From: Darksidea phi
Taxonomy: Eukaryota > Ascomycota > Dothideomycetes > Pleosporales > Lentitheciaceae
DNA: 64,000 nucleotides
Direction: 5' to 3'
NCBI GenBank assembly: GCA_030770425.1
Contig: JASJFT010000006.1
Coordinates: 496,001 to 560,000 of the forward strand
Within the stretch, counting starts at the first letter, position 1. The number at the start of each line of letters is the position of its first letter. Both the position numbers and the translations under genes were made by a program. A model generated the notes under the pieces. It was not told the origin of the DNA. It saw nothing but the letters and a program-made list of their open reading frames with translations, and did no database searches. Positions 20,348 to 31,752 of this stretch are shown one piece after another.

Positions 20348-22495
20348 TCAAACAACATCAAAAGTCTTCTTCTCATACCCCTTTGTCATCACCTCTCCAT
20401 CCATAACACCGTCCACATATGCCTCTCCCACCAACTCAAACATCCCCTCGTCTCCCTTCTCAACAACCTCCCTCAATATGAGTGGAGCCTCCGCCCCGAA
20501 AATGATAGATACCACATCCCCCTCTTTCATATTCTTAGGCCCCAATCCCAAACGTCCCGTCTCCGTGATAAACGGTCGTCTCCCGTTGTGCCGGTATAAG
20601 ATATCGAGCCGTGAGGCAGGTAATCTCCAGGAGGCTTCATACCCACCGCTTTCGTCTGTTGCGTTGGCGAGGGTACCGTACAGCTCGCGGCGCATCTTGG
20701 ATGTCGAGCGACGATAATTGAAGTGGAGGTCAGCACCCCATACAGGCTCAATGTCGGTTATGGCAGTGCGGAATACGGTGTCCCATTTGTTTTGCAGTTC
20801 CCAGAATGCACGAAAGCGTGCTTGGAGTGCGAGATGCGCGCGCAAAATGCCACCTGCCTTTAGCACACGCTGCATATCGAACGCCGATTTTGTCGCTTTT
20901 ACAGTGTCGAAGCGGATGCCCTCAAGATGGAGCACCATGCGCCCGTTTCTTGAACTGAAGCTCACGTCCGGCGCGGAAATACCTGAAGCTGAAAATATGG
21001 GGTCGCCTGAACCATAGCCAGCGTCTGCAGAGAGGTATCGACGATCGGATTGCCAGATTGACGACCAGTCAGGCACCCAAGAGGGGAGCCCGGGAAGATG
21101 GCGTGGGTGCGAGCACAACCACAAAGTACGAAGTTTGCCTTCCGCAAGGAAGCATTTAGCGACTGCGGTATATACATCGGCTGCGTGCTTCGTGTAGTCT
21201 GGATAGAGGTATTTTTCTGAAGCATCCTCCGCAATACCGGTAAGCGCATAAACAAAGTCTCTATTATCAGTAGACAACATGCCAAAGCGCTTCAACGTCA
21301 AGAGCTCCCAAAGCGAAAGCCGCTTCTGGTTGTTCTTTAACGCGTGGCGTATCCGGAAGAGACGTAGTATACCCGTAATCGCAGATATTTCGGTCATCAA
21401 CTGCTGAAGGTTCCGACTTCCAATATCACCCCTCCAGCCCTTCTCGGCAAGCGCTCTTTGAAATTTCTCGAGGGCTTCAAGCGCGCTGAAGCAGGAAAGC
21501 CATGATATCTGGACATCGCCGCAGAGGATTTTGACGTCCCGTGCTGAGGCAAACTCTTGGACTACCCAGATGCGCCTCCACCATGAGCGCATCAATAAAC
21601 TCTTCACAGAGGGCGAGAATTCATTATAGAGACTTGCGAGGAGATTGAACGTGCTTAGGGTTTTGTTGTCATACGGGTCTGTCCCAGACGCGACGTTCAG
21701 GCCCACATATTCAAGCGCCTCCATGGCCTTTCCACTATCGTGGGAAGCCGGCCCAAGCCAGACAAGGGCATACTGTGCTTCTTGGAAGATGTGGTTCATG
21801 CGCTGGACTTGCCAACTCTTTTCGATCTCGTCATCTTGATTGATGGATATAGCATCAATCCAGAAATATTGATCGCGAAATGTCGTATTCTGAGCCCGCA
21901 TCTTCCGGATCTGCCGGAGCGCCGCATCGAGGCTAGCTGTCGCATTGAAGATCTTGCCATTCAGAATTAAAGGTCGGGAAAGCTTTGTGTCCTCCCACGC
22001 GTACGACAGTGCGATGTAATGAGGTTTATCGTCTAACGAAACACTGACAATCTCACATGCGATCGGGTAATCGTTATCAGTCACAATGGCCGGGTCTTGC
22101 GGTAGGATCTTGATAAGTCGGATCTCGTTACTGGCCCAGTTGAGACGGTCGTAGCAGAATTTGGCTAGAGGAGATTTCCTGTTTGAGACGGAACGGCATG
22201 GATGGAAATTCGGTGCTGACCGTCGCACGGGAGGATAGAGCTTATTTTGCCGCCGCTGGCGACGCGCTTTCCAGAAGGTAAAGAGCGCGTTCTTTGGCGC
22301 GCGATGAGAAGCGGGAGATCCGAGCCATCGCGATAGTAAGTTCACGAAGGGTTTCCGCATCAAAGCAGGGTGGATAAGATAATAATGATCATATTGAGGA
22401 AGAGGAAAGCAGGGCTGAGGTTTGCTCATTAGCGCCAAGCCGTCCCGAAACAGTAAGCGGTTTACCATGGAGGGTGCTAAGTTATTTCTAAGCAA
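20348..22495 (-). CDS. HET-domain (heterokaryon incompatibility) protein
   Basis: A single exon encodes 715 residues. Residues 120-131 (ASNEIRLIKILP) lead into the HET core: YIALSYAWED (160-169), FWIDAISINQDDEIEKSWQV (211-230), then MNHIFQEAQYALVWLGPA. These are the conserved blocks of PF06985. The C-terminal half (SWWRRIWVVQEF, RDFVYALTGIAED, CLAEGKLRTLW-type motifs) follows the common architecture of single-exon fungal HET proteins that lack further named domains. The start at 22495 is the longest; later Mets at 22468 and 22429 are possible. HET proteins act in allorecognition cell death or are of unknown role. Partner and specificity are not predictable. Confidence 0.9.
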   Translation of the reverse strand: MLRNNLAPSMVNRLLFRDGLALMSKPQPCFPLPQYDHYYLIHPALMRKPFVNLLSRWLGSPASHRAPKNALFTFWKARRQRRQNKLYPPVRRSAPNFHPCRSVSNRKSPLAKFCYDRLNWASNEIRLIKILPQDPAIVTDNDYPIACEIVSVSLDDKPHYIALSYAWEDTKLSRPLILNGKIFNATASLDAALRQIRKMRAQNTTFRDQYFWIDAISINQDDEIEKSWQVQRMNHIFQEAQYALVWLGPASHDSGKAMEALEYVGLNVASGTDPYDNKTLSTFNLLASLYNEFSPSVKSLLMRSWWRRIWVVQEFASARDVKILCGDVQISWLSCFSALEALEKFQRALAEKGWRGDIGSRNLQQLMTEISAITGILRLFRIRHALKNNQKRLSLWELLTLKRFGMLSTDNRDFVYALTGIAEDASEKYLYPDYTKHAADVYTAVAKCFLAEGKLRTLWLCSHPRHLPGLPSWVPDWSSIWQSDRRYLSADAGYGSGDPIFSASGISAPDVSFSSRNGRMVLHLEGIRFDTVKATKSAFDMQRVLKAGGILRAHLALQARFRAFWELQNKWDTVFRTAITDIEPVWGADLHFNYRRSTSKMRRELYGTLANATDESGGYEASWRLPASRLDILYRHNGRRPFITETGRLGLGPKNMKEGDVVSIIFGAEAPLILREVVEKGDEGMFELVGEAYVDGVMDGEVMTKGYEKKTFDVV

Positions 22496-23111
22496 AGACA
22501 GAATATCATTACACTGTCATCTTATAAGAATACTAATCAGTCCGCCACCTCTAGAGTGTTGAGAGCATTGCCAGCAACGTTGGACTTGAAGCAAACGCTT
22601 ACTCTAAGAGCACTCGGGCGTCTGCAAAGTACCACAGCAACATATCACACCCACATCTTGCGAACAGATCAATGGCTCCCTTTCATATGTACTTTCGTTG
22701 CGTGATATTTCGAGTGGGTCCTCATTGCTTATACCACGAAGTTGCTCGTCTCTCAAGGAGCGTCAAAACTAACTCCACCATACCATCGATCATGAAGACA
22801 CGGGTCATAAGAATCATATACCGTGGCAAGGATTATGGCACCACATGCCCGTCCGAGACGTCTTCCAACGCCAATCAAATGCTCATGCGAACAACGCTTG
22901 AAATCAAAGCTGGCAGGTGGCAGACCGCGTGGCAGTGAAACGGAATGCCAGGGAAAAGGAGATCAATACCATACCTGAAAACTCCAGCCACGCCCGCCCG
23001 ATGCTCTAATCCTTGCTATGCAAATGCAATGAAACCCGATCTCGCCAATAGCCGTCACAGCTCCCAGATGTTTTCTTGAATACACGTGAATCTTGACCAA
23101 CGTATGATGGT
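22496..23111. other. Intergenic region between HET gene and E2 gene
   Basis: About 600 bases containing the HET promoter and the 3' flank of the E2 gene. A plus-strand frame of 88 codons (22672-22938) has no recognisable feature and is not called. Confidence 0.45.
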
Positions 23112-24410
23112 TCAGAGCCTCGCTATACCCATCCTCGGACCAAAGTCCCCACGATTGTACTTCTTGAGATCATATCCCGTCCTCTTGAACTTCTTCAGCT
23201 CCCATGCCTGCTTGTCCTTGAACTCATCGCTAGCCATCCTCTTACGGATTCTGGCTTTCGCGATGGGGTCCTTAGCGTCAGAGTCGTGAAGAATTTCTGA
23301 CTCCTCCCATGACCACGAGAACTCTTTAATGAGGGGGTGAGTCTGATTGTTCGTTTGGATGGCTGAGAAGGGGTTTTGGTGGGAGAATTTGAGTAGTTCG
23401 GGGGTATAGGTGGAGGCTTGCTTTCTTAGGTCTGCGATAGTGGAGGAAGGGACGCGGAGGCTGAAGGACTGTTGGGTGGAGCGTTTCGTGGGGATCGTGA
23501 TGAAAGGGTCGGGGTCATCACTGTTCTCCTCCTCTGCTTGATCACTCGCTTGTGAAAAGACTCTCTTTGGTGGCGAGCCGAGCTGCATGTAGTTATCAAG
23601 ACCCTTGATGCCGAAGATGTTGTTCCGTCCAGCAGGTGGCGCTTTGGGTGACTTGATAGGGCGTGGTATCCAGTCACTCTCCGGATCACTCTCCGGCTCT
23701 ACGGTGATGCCCCGACGCCTCAGGTTCTCTTCATCCTCGTCAGTGGTACCCTGGACCTTCGACGAGACGGGTGTAATTTTGCCCTTCCCGTTGACTTTGG
23801 CCTCAGCTTCCATAACCTCGACTTTCTCTTCACCCCTGCGCTGGGCCTCTTTAACCTCATTAATCATATTACCTGGAACAGCAGCATGAATCTCAGTCAT
23901 AAGCTTCGCCCTCCGACAATACCCCTCCCAGTCCTCACTCGCCAGCTTGCCAGCAGCTTCATTCAGCGCACTCGCCGGATTCGGCTGAATGAGCAAACAA
24001 GATATCGTGACCAAAACATCTCTCAGCTTCAACGAGCTACTCCAATCGCGCTTCAGCGTCTCCACACAGACGGCACCGGATGCTTCGTCAATGTTTGGGT
24101 GCCATAACCGCGTGCGGAACGTAGCAGTAGGAGGAGCGGTAGGATACGTCGGCGGAATATCGAGGTGTAAGCGCCACACACCGTTTACGTAGGGTGTGCC
24201 GACAGGGCCAGCGAGGAGGATATCGAGAGAGGTTAAGTCGGAGTAGGGATCTGCGCCGCCCGAGGGTGGGAAGAGGTAGTTCGGAGGTAAACCTGCAGTG
24301 TGTAGCGAGCTATGGTCGGCCGCGAGACGTCGAAGTGACTTCGAATTCTATATCGGATTTAGCGCTGAGTACTGTACGGATGCGCGCATGGAGATGGGGG
24401 TGTTTACCAT
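23112..24410 (-). CDS. UBE2S-like ubiquitin-conjugating enzyme (E2) with long C-terminal tail
   Basis: The start codon (24410-24408) is directly followed by an intron of 60 bases (ATG|GTAAAC ... TATAG), then exon 24347-23112, giving 412 residues. The N-terminus MNSKSLRRLAADHSSL forms the first E2 helix, then GPVGTPYVNGVW. The catalytic block has HPNID followed by VCVETLKRDWSSSLKLRDVL, with the active-site Cys in VCVE. It continues SCLLIQPNPASALNEAAGKL and ARRAKLMTEIH-like residues. The wording LKRDW, QPNPASALNE and AKLMTEIH matches the UBE2S (E2-EPF) type, the APC/C chain elongator of animals. Residues after about 165 form a disordered, charged tail ending GPRMGIARL. The gene lies just downstream of Nup120. 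Confidence 0.82.
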
Positions 24411-24860
24411 GTCCAAGAATGCGGTGTAACAGATCTAAGAGCAGGTTACGGGTAGGGCAAAAGGAGACAAGGAGCGTGAATGCATGAGAATGCCTCCCCG
24501 GAGAAGTCGTCTTTGGAGAGATTGGCTCGCTCGGCGGAAGTTGTGGTTCTCTCAAGAGCGAGTGCACGAGCAGGCGCGTCGCCCCACCGACGGGTCTTTA
24601 GCGCGCTTGTTTGGCGTTGACAACTGAAACGGGTATGGACGATTGACACTTACCATTGGCTGCTTCCGAAGGTCACATCGACCTCAGTTTTGCCAACGTG
24701 ATAAAGAAAAGAAGCACACATGTATTCAAGTTACTCATGTAATGGCACCTATCACTGTAATGTGTTACATTTTTAATACACTCTTCTCGAAATCTTGGAC
24801 CAAACCCCCGGTCGAACCCTCATGTGCTCGCCATAGAACGCCATGCCAAGATACCAGCCC
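24411..24860. other. 5' region of the E2 gene / 3' flank of Nup120
   Basis: About 450 bases. Minus-strand frames here do not join the E2 frame without stops, so this is read as promoter and leader. A GTAAGT donor-like site near 24650 leaves room for a 5' untranslated intron. Confidence 0.4.
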
Positions 24861-27800
24861 CTACAAGATGTCCATATCATCCGCCGGATCCACAAATGGG
24901 AACTGGCCAGCCTCAATCGCGGCCACCCGGTCCAGCTCCGCTTGATACTCTTTCCGCAGTGTGTCCAAGGTGATGATCTGCCTCTTAAGCATTTTCTTCG
25001 CCTTGCCAATTCCCCAGGATGGAGGCGCGGCATCATCGATACGCTGCTCAGCTAGGATGTAAGCGTCGTCTTCGCTCACTGATGAGAGCGCATTGATGAT
25101 CATTAGATAGCATTGTGTCAAGGATTCGTCGGAAGGATGGTGAACTTTAGATGACGTAGACTTGAGACGCTGAATTCGCTCGTGCAGTATTGAGGCTGCA
25201 CCACGGAAGTTGCCACGGGAGATGCGGAACGAGTATAAAATCTGGTGATAGGGTGGACCAGATGTAAGGTTGAGTGTCTTGTGACAGAGATTTGCAAGTA
25301 TAGCGTCCACATCGTCCACAAGTCCGATGAAGGGGAACTTGAGTAGCGCTGCAGTTTGCGACTGCGACACCATCAAAGTGACAAGGCTTTGGAGTGAAGA
25401 ATGTTTTCTAGATTCTTGCTTAGTACCAGCTCGTGTCGACACCCTAAGAAGGACTTACAGGGCTGTGTCGGAATGCCTCGTCATCGCGGTATAGGCCTCC
25501 TCAAACCTTGCCGTCTGTATCGATGCTGTGAACAGGCGCTGAAGAAGTTCGGTTTTGAGTTCTTCATCTTCTTTGCCCATCAGCATTCTCAATCCTAATC
25601 GGGCGAAGTCTGCAGCATAAGTATACGCCTTAGCCTTCTCAAACAGTCCCAAGATGTGATGATAGTACTTCGGAAGACCCTCCGAGAAAGAGTCCCGCTC
25701 GGCCTCCGACACTAGGGCTGCAGAATCCGAGTCTTCGATGTTGAACAGACCGAGAGCTAGAGCCAATTAGTCGATTGATCCGATTTTGTGGGTGCTTCGT
25801 ACTCACCAAGGTTGTACGCAGCCTTCCGGAAACACACGGACGCTAGCGCATTCTCACCGAGTGCGATATACAGCCGACCTTTTAAATAGGTCGCCCAGTT
25901 GCTCTCAGGGAGGAATTTGGAGAAGTCCCTCGCTAGTCCATACTCTTTCTGAGCGAGAAGTATGCCCATAGTCTCCTCAACCATGGAAGCGAAATCTTGT
26001 TCTTCAAAAACCGATCTGAGCCATGCGCGACTCCAGTAAGTCAGCAGCTCCGACCTGAGACCATTGGGTATCTTAAATTCGAAAGTACGGTCGCCATACA
26101 CACCCTCCAGAACTGTTTGTAACATCGGAAACTTGGATGTCTTGTACGTTTCGCCTAAAGTCTTCAAAAGTTCCTCTGTGCTTGTCCCGGTTGCCGATTG
26201 ACGAGACCACACGGTCGTTGCCAGCCATGTCAGAATCATGTTATCTTTGAAATGAGCTAATAGCTCAACGAAGACTGCGGAGGCATCGAATTGGTCCGAT
26301 AGGTCTTCTTCGTACTGCAGGAATAAGATGAGGAGTAGCAGGTCTAGCAGGATGTTATAGTTCATCTCGAGAGTCTCCTGCGATACCCTGAGCAAAGCGT
26401 TGAGACCGTATCTTGCAATTTGCGTTCTCTTGATATGTTGGCCCTGCTCGGTAACACTCAGGGTCTGCAAAGCTGTGGCGAATAAGTCGGTAGTTAAAGC
26501 CTTGAGATCCGTTCCAAGCTCCTCAAGCAGCGATGCCAAATCTTCTTCTGTCAGTAACTGTGACAAGTCACAACTAGCTTCCATAGACTCCATGCGATCA
26601 ATGACAGTGATGGAACGGGTATGGAGCAGATCCTCCTCAACCTGACGCTTGAGCTCCTGCTGCAATGATGCCGGACAGCGGCGTCGAAACGAAGCGGCAG
26701 CGTTGAGGAGTTTCGACGCATTTCGCTCTTCGCGGCTAGGAAGAACTCTGCACAATGGACTGTTGAGCTGGCGTGTGCTTGATACGGCAGCAGCATTTAG
26801 GGCGATAGTTTCCGACTCGCTGCATCTGCGAATAGCCGAAAGATAGTCGCTTAGCACTAACCACGGCATATCCAACTTGTAATCATATGCTAGTGACAAT
26901 GACTCGCCTCTCCGCTTGTGCAAATCCTTGACTAAGCCATAGAAAGCTTGCCACTGCTCTGCAATGACTTGTTCGTATCTGTCAGGCTCGGCCGCACCAC
27001 CCTGTGACTTCGCCGCGAATGAACCCACGGTGGCACAAAGACGATGTTTGAGTGATCCTTTAGGCGTGCGGGCAGAGTGATTTCGCTCTAGTCCTTTTCG
27101 GAAGAAGAGCAGGGCTGTTTCGAGCGTCGCAATAGTGAAACGACCCGGGTAGAAGAGAAATTCCAGCCATTGCTCAGTAGGACTGGTTTCGTGTAGATCA
27201 GAAGAATCTTGTTCCCGCTCTCCCGGATTGGCTGGGTTTTTTCGTAGTCCCTCTACAGTCAGAGGTCCTGGATCGACGGTCACCCATTCAGTTCGCCAAA
27301 CATCGGCCAAATGATCCACGTCATCATCATGAAAGTCGAAGCACAAGGAATAGACCTTGCTGCTCGGTCCAGATCTTCCCCGTACCCAAAGCTCAGTGCC
27401 TCTCCAAGCGGGCCCAGGAATAAGAAAGAATTCTTCCATGGTCCAAACGGTTGCATCCATCAGCTCATCAATGGGAGGGATAAAATCAATGTCATCTCTT
27501 GCGTCATAGATGCCCTTCAAATCATCGTCCGCATCCCGTATGCCCCAAAATTTGAATTGATGCTCGGCAGGGGAATACGTTACAACGTGGTATGCAGCAC
27601 CCCCCGGTCCTCCACTCTGATTGACAACTTGCAGAAGCGTCGATTGCGACGGTCCAATGAAGTAAGGGGGGTTCCGTTCGTGCGAGCCATCTCGATTGTG
27701 AAGGAGGTCTTGCTGAATGGTCAACTTTCCCGAGGCGATGTTGTATACTCTCAACCGGTGATCGAGGCACACGGAAATGATATGTTTGCCATCGGGAGAT

Positions 27801-28585
27801 AGGGCCATGGCGGCAACCGATGATACCGAGAGGTCTGCATTGCCGAATCGTACCGTCTGCTGTCCCTTCCAAGGCAGCATGCCTCGCAGGGACCAGCTAT
27901 TCTGCTGGTATACCGCTTCGTTCCATACCATGTTATCCATGTTATCCCTGGTCAGGCGAACTATTCCTCCGTTGTCAAGAGAGACCAGCAATTCATGAGT
28001 GTTCACAGCGAGTAGCCGGTACGGGATGTTGTTTTGTAACAGAGGGAGCGAGCTCCGCTTGCACCAATCGCCAATCTCTTGCTCAGAAGCCATCGGCTTT
28101 GCGAAGAAGTCGCGATGCAATGTAATTGTGTACAGTTCGCTCGCATTCGTAATGGCAAAGACAGTCAGCGCATCTCGGTCTTCCGGCTCGGCGAACGCGA
28201 TGCAGAACGGTCGAATGGGGGAGGCGAAGTGGAGAAGAAGCGTCAGATTCGCCTCGTACTTGTCGTCGCTGTCGTGATCAAGATCGGTCGCCTGAATCTC
28301 GAGAGTCTTCCTGCTATCCAGAACGCGCCAGAGGAAGCTCCGAGGATAGTTGTGATGCCGCCTAAAGAACATTGAGCCGTCGCTGGCCAGGTGCCGCTTT
28401 GTGAACGCATCATCATCTTGGTCGATGTATGACTCGCTGATCACGGTGCGCTTTGGACGGGGCGGGAGGCTGAAGGTCGAGGTGCTGCTCGCGGGGAGGG
28501 TGAAGGAGATGGTCGATCCGGGATATGCGGGCTCAATGTTCAGCCGGGCCTCTTTGTAGAGGCAAGTGCCTCTGTTTTTGACCAT
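24861..28585 (-). CDS. NUP120: Nucleoporin Nup120 (Nup160 family), Y-complex subunit
   Basis: Exons are 28585-25807, 25756-25459 and 25407-24861, giving 1,207 residues. The frame is open upstream to about 28618, but the first ATG is at 28585 (MVKNRGTCLYKEARLNIEPA). The N-terminal beta-propeller part includes VSSVAAMALSPDGKHIISVC and LDHRLRVYNIASGKL. The rest is alpha-helical (SDQFDASAVFVELLAHFKDN, GRLYIALGENALASVCFRKA). The exons join as AYNLALGLFN and SDTALKHSSL, and intron 2 has a perfect TACTAAG branch site. Length, order of domains and LNIEP-PGSTI start fit fungal Nup120, a scaffold of the nuclear pore Y complex. The E2 gene follows on the same strand. Confidence 0.87.
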
Positions 28586-28952
28586 CGCAATCCCATGCGT
28601 CGGCAACCAGAAGCGCAATCGAGGTTATGGGAGTCGTGCGCGCGGGGTGATGCTGCAGTGTAGGTCGGGGTCGCGCTTCTAAACAAAACTTTGGGAGCTC
28701 TCGTGCAGGGAATGCCGGTAGAGAGCTTAGCGCCACAGCACCAGCCACATCACACATAAATCCACAGATTCGTAAGGCCACAACATGATTGACAACTCTA
28801 AGGGATAGTATTGCATTAGAGTGGATAATAACAAAGAACTAACTGAATCGTGGCCATCCCAATACACCTACTAGCGCCGCCCATGCACGAAAACCAAATG
28901 CTAAATACACACCGGGCTTCTTCTACGATAGGAGCATACCCCTCAAAATCGT
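28586..28952. other. Nup120 promoter / RAD51 3' flank
   Basis: 367 bases between two same-strand genes, containing AT-rich RAD51 3' sequence and the Nup120 upstream region. No additional gene is seen. Confidence 0.5.
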
Positions 28953-30090
28953 CTAGTGATTCTCTAGATCCTTCTCCTTCGGATCGCCGATACCATCTTC
29001 GTTAATGGCGAAGAGACAGTCGCTCTCAGGTAGACAAGGGCTATCGTAGATCTTGCACACTCGTGTCTCCCCACGTCCCTTCCGTAAGCTCAGGCGAGTA
29101 GTACTTGCGTGCGCGATGATGTTTCCTCCTATCGGTTTCTTCGGATCAGGATTAAACATGGCGCTGGGTCCACCGTCCACTTGCGCGACAACCTGGTTTG
29201 TGATGACCACCGCGATACCGAATTCATCAGCGAGTCTCTGAAGAGTACGCATGAACTTCGCCAGGTGCGTCTGTCGACTTGACAGTTCACCACGGCCAGA
29301 AAAATCGGTTCGGTAGAGCGACGTAGCGGAATCGACTATAAGCAGCGAAAAGCGCGTCTCTGTCATCATCTGCGCGGCCTGGTTCAGGAGCTCCAGTTGA
29401 TGGTCTGAGTTGTATGCGCGAGCATACGCCACGTTGTCAAGGACCTCTTCTCCAGAGAGCCCGAACCGGTTTGCCACGGCCAGCATACGGACAGGTCGGA
29501 ATGTGCCTTCCGTATCGATGTATAGGCACTTGCCCTCACCGCCACCCATATCAAACGGCAGTTGACACGTCACCGCGAGCGTGTGGCATATTTGACTCTT
29601 TCCCGTTCTAAATTCGCCGAAGATCTCTGTTATCGACCCAGTCTCGATTCCACCCGCGAGAAGAGTGTCTAGCTGCTTTGATCCGGTTGTAATGGAGATG
29701 AGCTCGCTTCGCCGCTGATGCATTTCGGTCGCTGTGGTGAATCCCATCGGGACGAGTTTAGACGCTTCAGCAAGGAGCTTTGAGGCCTTTTGCTCCGAGA
29801 TGCCTTTAATTTGCTCTAGTTGTCGTCGCGGCCTGAATCGCATTAGCTGCGGGGCACGACGCGCTCCTCGTCTCCACTTACGTGTATGCGATTGCCTCCA
29901 CGGTGTTGTAGCCGCCTTCGACGATGAGTTTTATGTCACGAGCAGTCAAGCCGTTAATACCCTACGAAAGATTAGCTGCGCGTACGAAGCTTGCTGCACG
30001 AGCGCATACCTCGAGTGCGGAAACCGGCGTGGGTGCGCCTGGAGCACCGCCCATGGAGCCCTCCTCATACTGCTCTTCCTCGGTGCTCAT
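28953..30090 (-). CDS. RAD51: RAD51 recombinase
   Basis: Exons are 30090-30010, 29961-29882 and 29832-28953, giving 346 residues. The N-terminal helix-hairpin-helix part reads [20 protein letters not shown], then [16 protein letters not shown]. The RecA core has Walker [10 protein letters not shown], the [13 protein letters not shown] block, Walker [21 protein letters not shown], and [15 protein letters not shown] with loop 2 [37 protein letters not shown] is near the end. The sequence matches RAD51/UvsC of filamentous fungi rather than DMC1. It forms filaments on single-stranded DNA for strand exchange in recombinational repair. Upstream MCB/SCB-like motifs fit S-phase or damage-linked expression. 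Confidence 0.96.
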
Positions 30091-31752
30091 CCTGACAGAC
30101 GATTTAGAGAGAAGTATAGGTAGATGTGCAAATTTGTGTAGGCGACAGAGAGAGAGATTGTGCTGCAGAGACTCACAGCGGCGACACCAGACGCGAAAAC
30201 CAACAGTGGCGGTCGCTAGCGCAAAACGCGTAGTCACATGATGGATCCAACCATCTGAGCTTCTTCCATCCGAACCAGGCCACGGCCTCTATCGTATTCT
30301 CTTTTCAAGACCACGTTCTGCAAGCCTCGTTCTTAATTATCTACTGACTAATGCGATTAAATGCAACAACTGTAGAAGCGCAAGGTAAACGGCCTCCGCG
30401 ATACAAAACGAAAAATTTGTCGCACTACAGTTCTACATCCTCGCAATCTAGAGGTATAGGCCAACTCACCTCGTAAAAATGGGCCTTTATCGCTCTAACT
30501 TAGTATGTAAAACATCATGTAGAAGGGTAAATCGCCTTATTTAAGGGTATCCAGCTCCCTAGGAGGTTAAGGAGCCGCAGTGCATCTATCCACATCCACA
30601 AGCCATCGATCGCAACGCCACCTCTCCCAGCCTCTCCCCCAATACCTACATGTGCATACACGGGACAAAAACTCCTCCCGTCCCTCGTATCCTACCACCC
30701 AACCAAACACGCCCCCAACGCTCCAATCACCGCTGCAAAACACAATCCCCAGCACCCCATCTCATCGCAATCTTAATAAAACTCTCCTGCGGCACGAACC
30801 GCCCAAATACCGAGGAGATTATCAAGCCACCTCCCCATAGCCGCCTTCACCCACCTTTTACACAGTGTACCCGCCTATTCACTCTAATCCAATCCAATCC
30901 CATCCACAGCCCATCGCCACCCCTAGCCACGTCCACATTTCACGCCCCCACCAAGCCCCTAAACCCCTAGGACCTACACTAAAGACCCGAGTCCAACCAA
31001 AGCCAACAAAAGCCGAGGTGGCAAGATGTCACGGCTCACCTTCGGGGCCTGTCTGCCATCCGAGGGAAGATAAAAAAGAAATTTAACGATCGTGTCGGTG
31101 CCCAATGCCACATCCCCTGCGGCGATCCTACATGGGACAGGGCCATGCCAGCTCGTCACCCAGCTTGCGCAATGCCTTTAGAAACGAAAGTCAAACCCTA
31201 AATTGCCGTCAATACTCGATACGCGAACCTTTTTCGCGACATGAAACATGGTAAACTACCAGTACCAGGAAAAATGCCGCTTCCACTGGGATATTTTTAG
31301 AAGTTCATTAAGTATTCAATCGTGATGCCACATGAATATGTATAGAGTATCCACAGCTATCATTATGCACATTCGAGTAAACGCCAATTATACAAATGCG
31401 ACTTTTGATGAAGACTGCCCATGCCCGTGATCCACTCTGCCAGGAGGTTCCAGTTCGTAATATGCAAGCAAACCGCAACATGCAATTCCAAGATGCCCGT
31501 GTAAATATCCGCTCCCAAGAACGCCAATGCAGTGTATAGTAAGTGCGATAGCTAATAGGTGCCAGCAGTGCAAAGGAACGTGCGTGTGAACCTCGCATTC
31601 TGTGGATAGAAAATGGTGCCCGATAACGCCGATCCGTGAATAATGGTGGTACAGGGAGGCAAGGAGCATCCAGGTCTGAGGGTCGCGCCTCGTGCGCGTG
31701 TGGAATGCTGCCAGCATCTCGGGAGGTGGCAATGAGCATTCATGCAAGGATC
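30091..31752. other. Gene-poor interval (about 1.66 kb)
   Basis: The left end holds the RAD51 promoter. From about 30340 to 30560 the DNA is AT-rich; from 30580 to 31000 the plus strand is strongly pyrimidine/C-biased (runs such as cctctcccccaatacc), giving long frames without stops but without domains. No supported gene, tRNA or rRNA was found. Confidence 0.4.
30192..30231. promoter_or_regulatory. Candidate SCB/MCB cell-cycle elements upstream of RAD51
   Basis: CGCGAAA (30192-30198, fits CRCGAAA) and ACGCGT (30226-30231, exact MCB core) lie 100-140 bases upstream of the RAD51 start. MBF/SBF-type factors bind these cores before replication and repair genes in yeasts. Their function here is inferred from position alone. 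Confidence 0.45.

Noticed and set aside
22672..22938. Plus-strand frame of 88 codons between HET and E2 genes
   Set aside because: No recognisable feature and no neighbouring exon to join.
29608..29634. Ser in the RAD51 Walker A (GEFRTGKSQ) instead of Thr
   Set aside because: Ser is a normal alternative at this position and, as I recall, standard in filamentous-fungal RAD51, so it is not unusual.
30567..30970. C-rich open frames on the plus strand
   Set aside because: Openness is explained by pyrimidine bias; translated sequences are low-complexity without domains.
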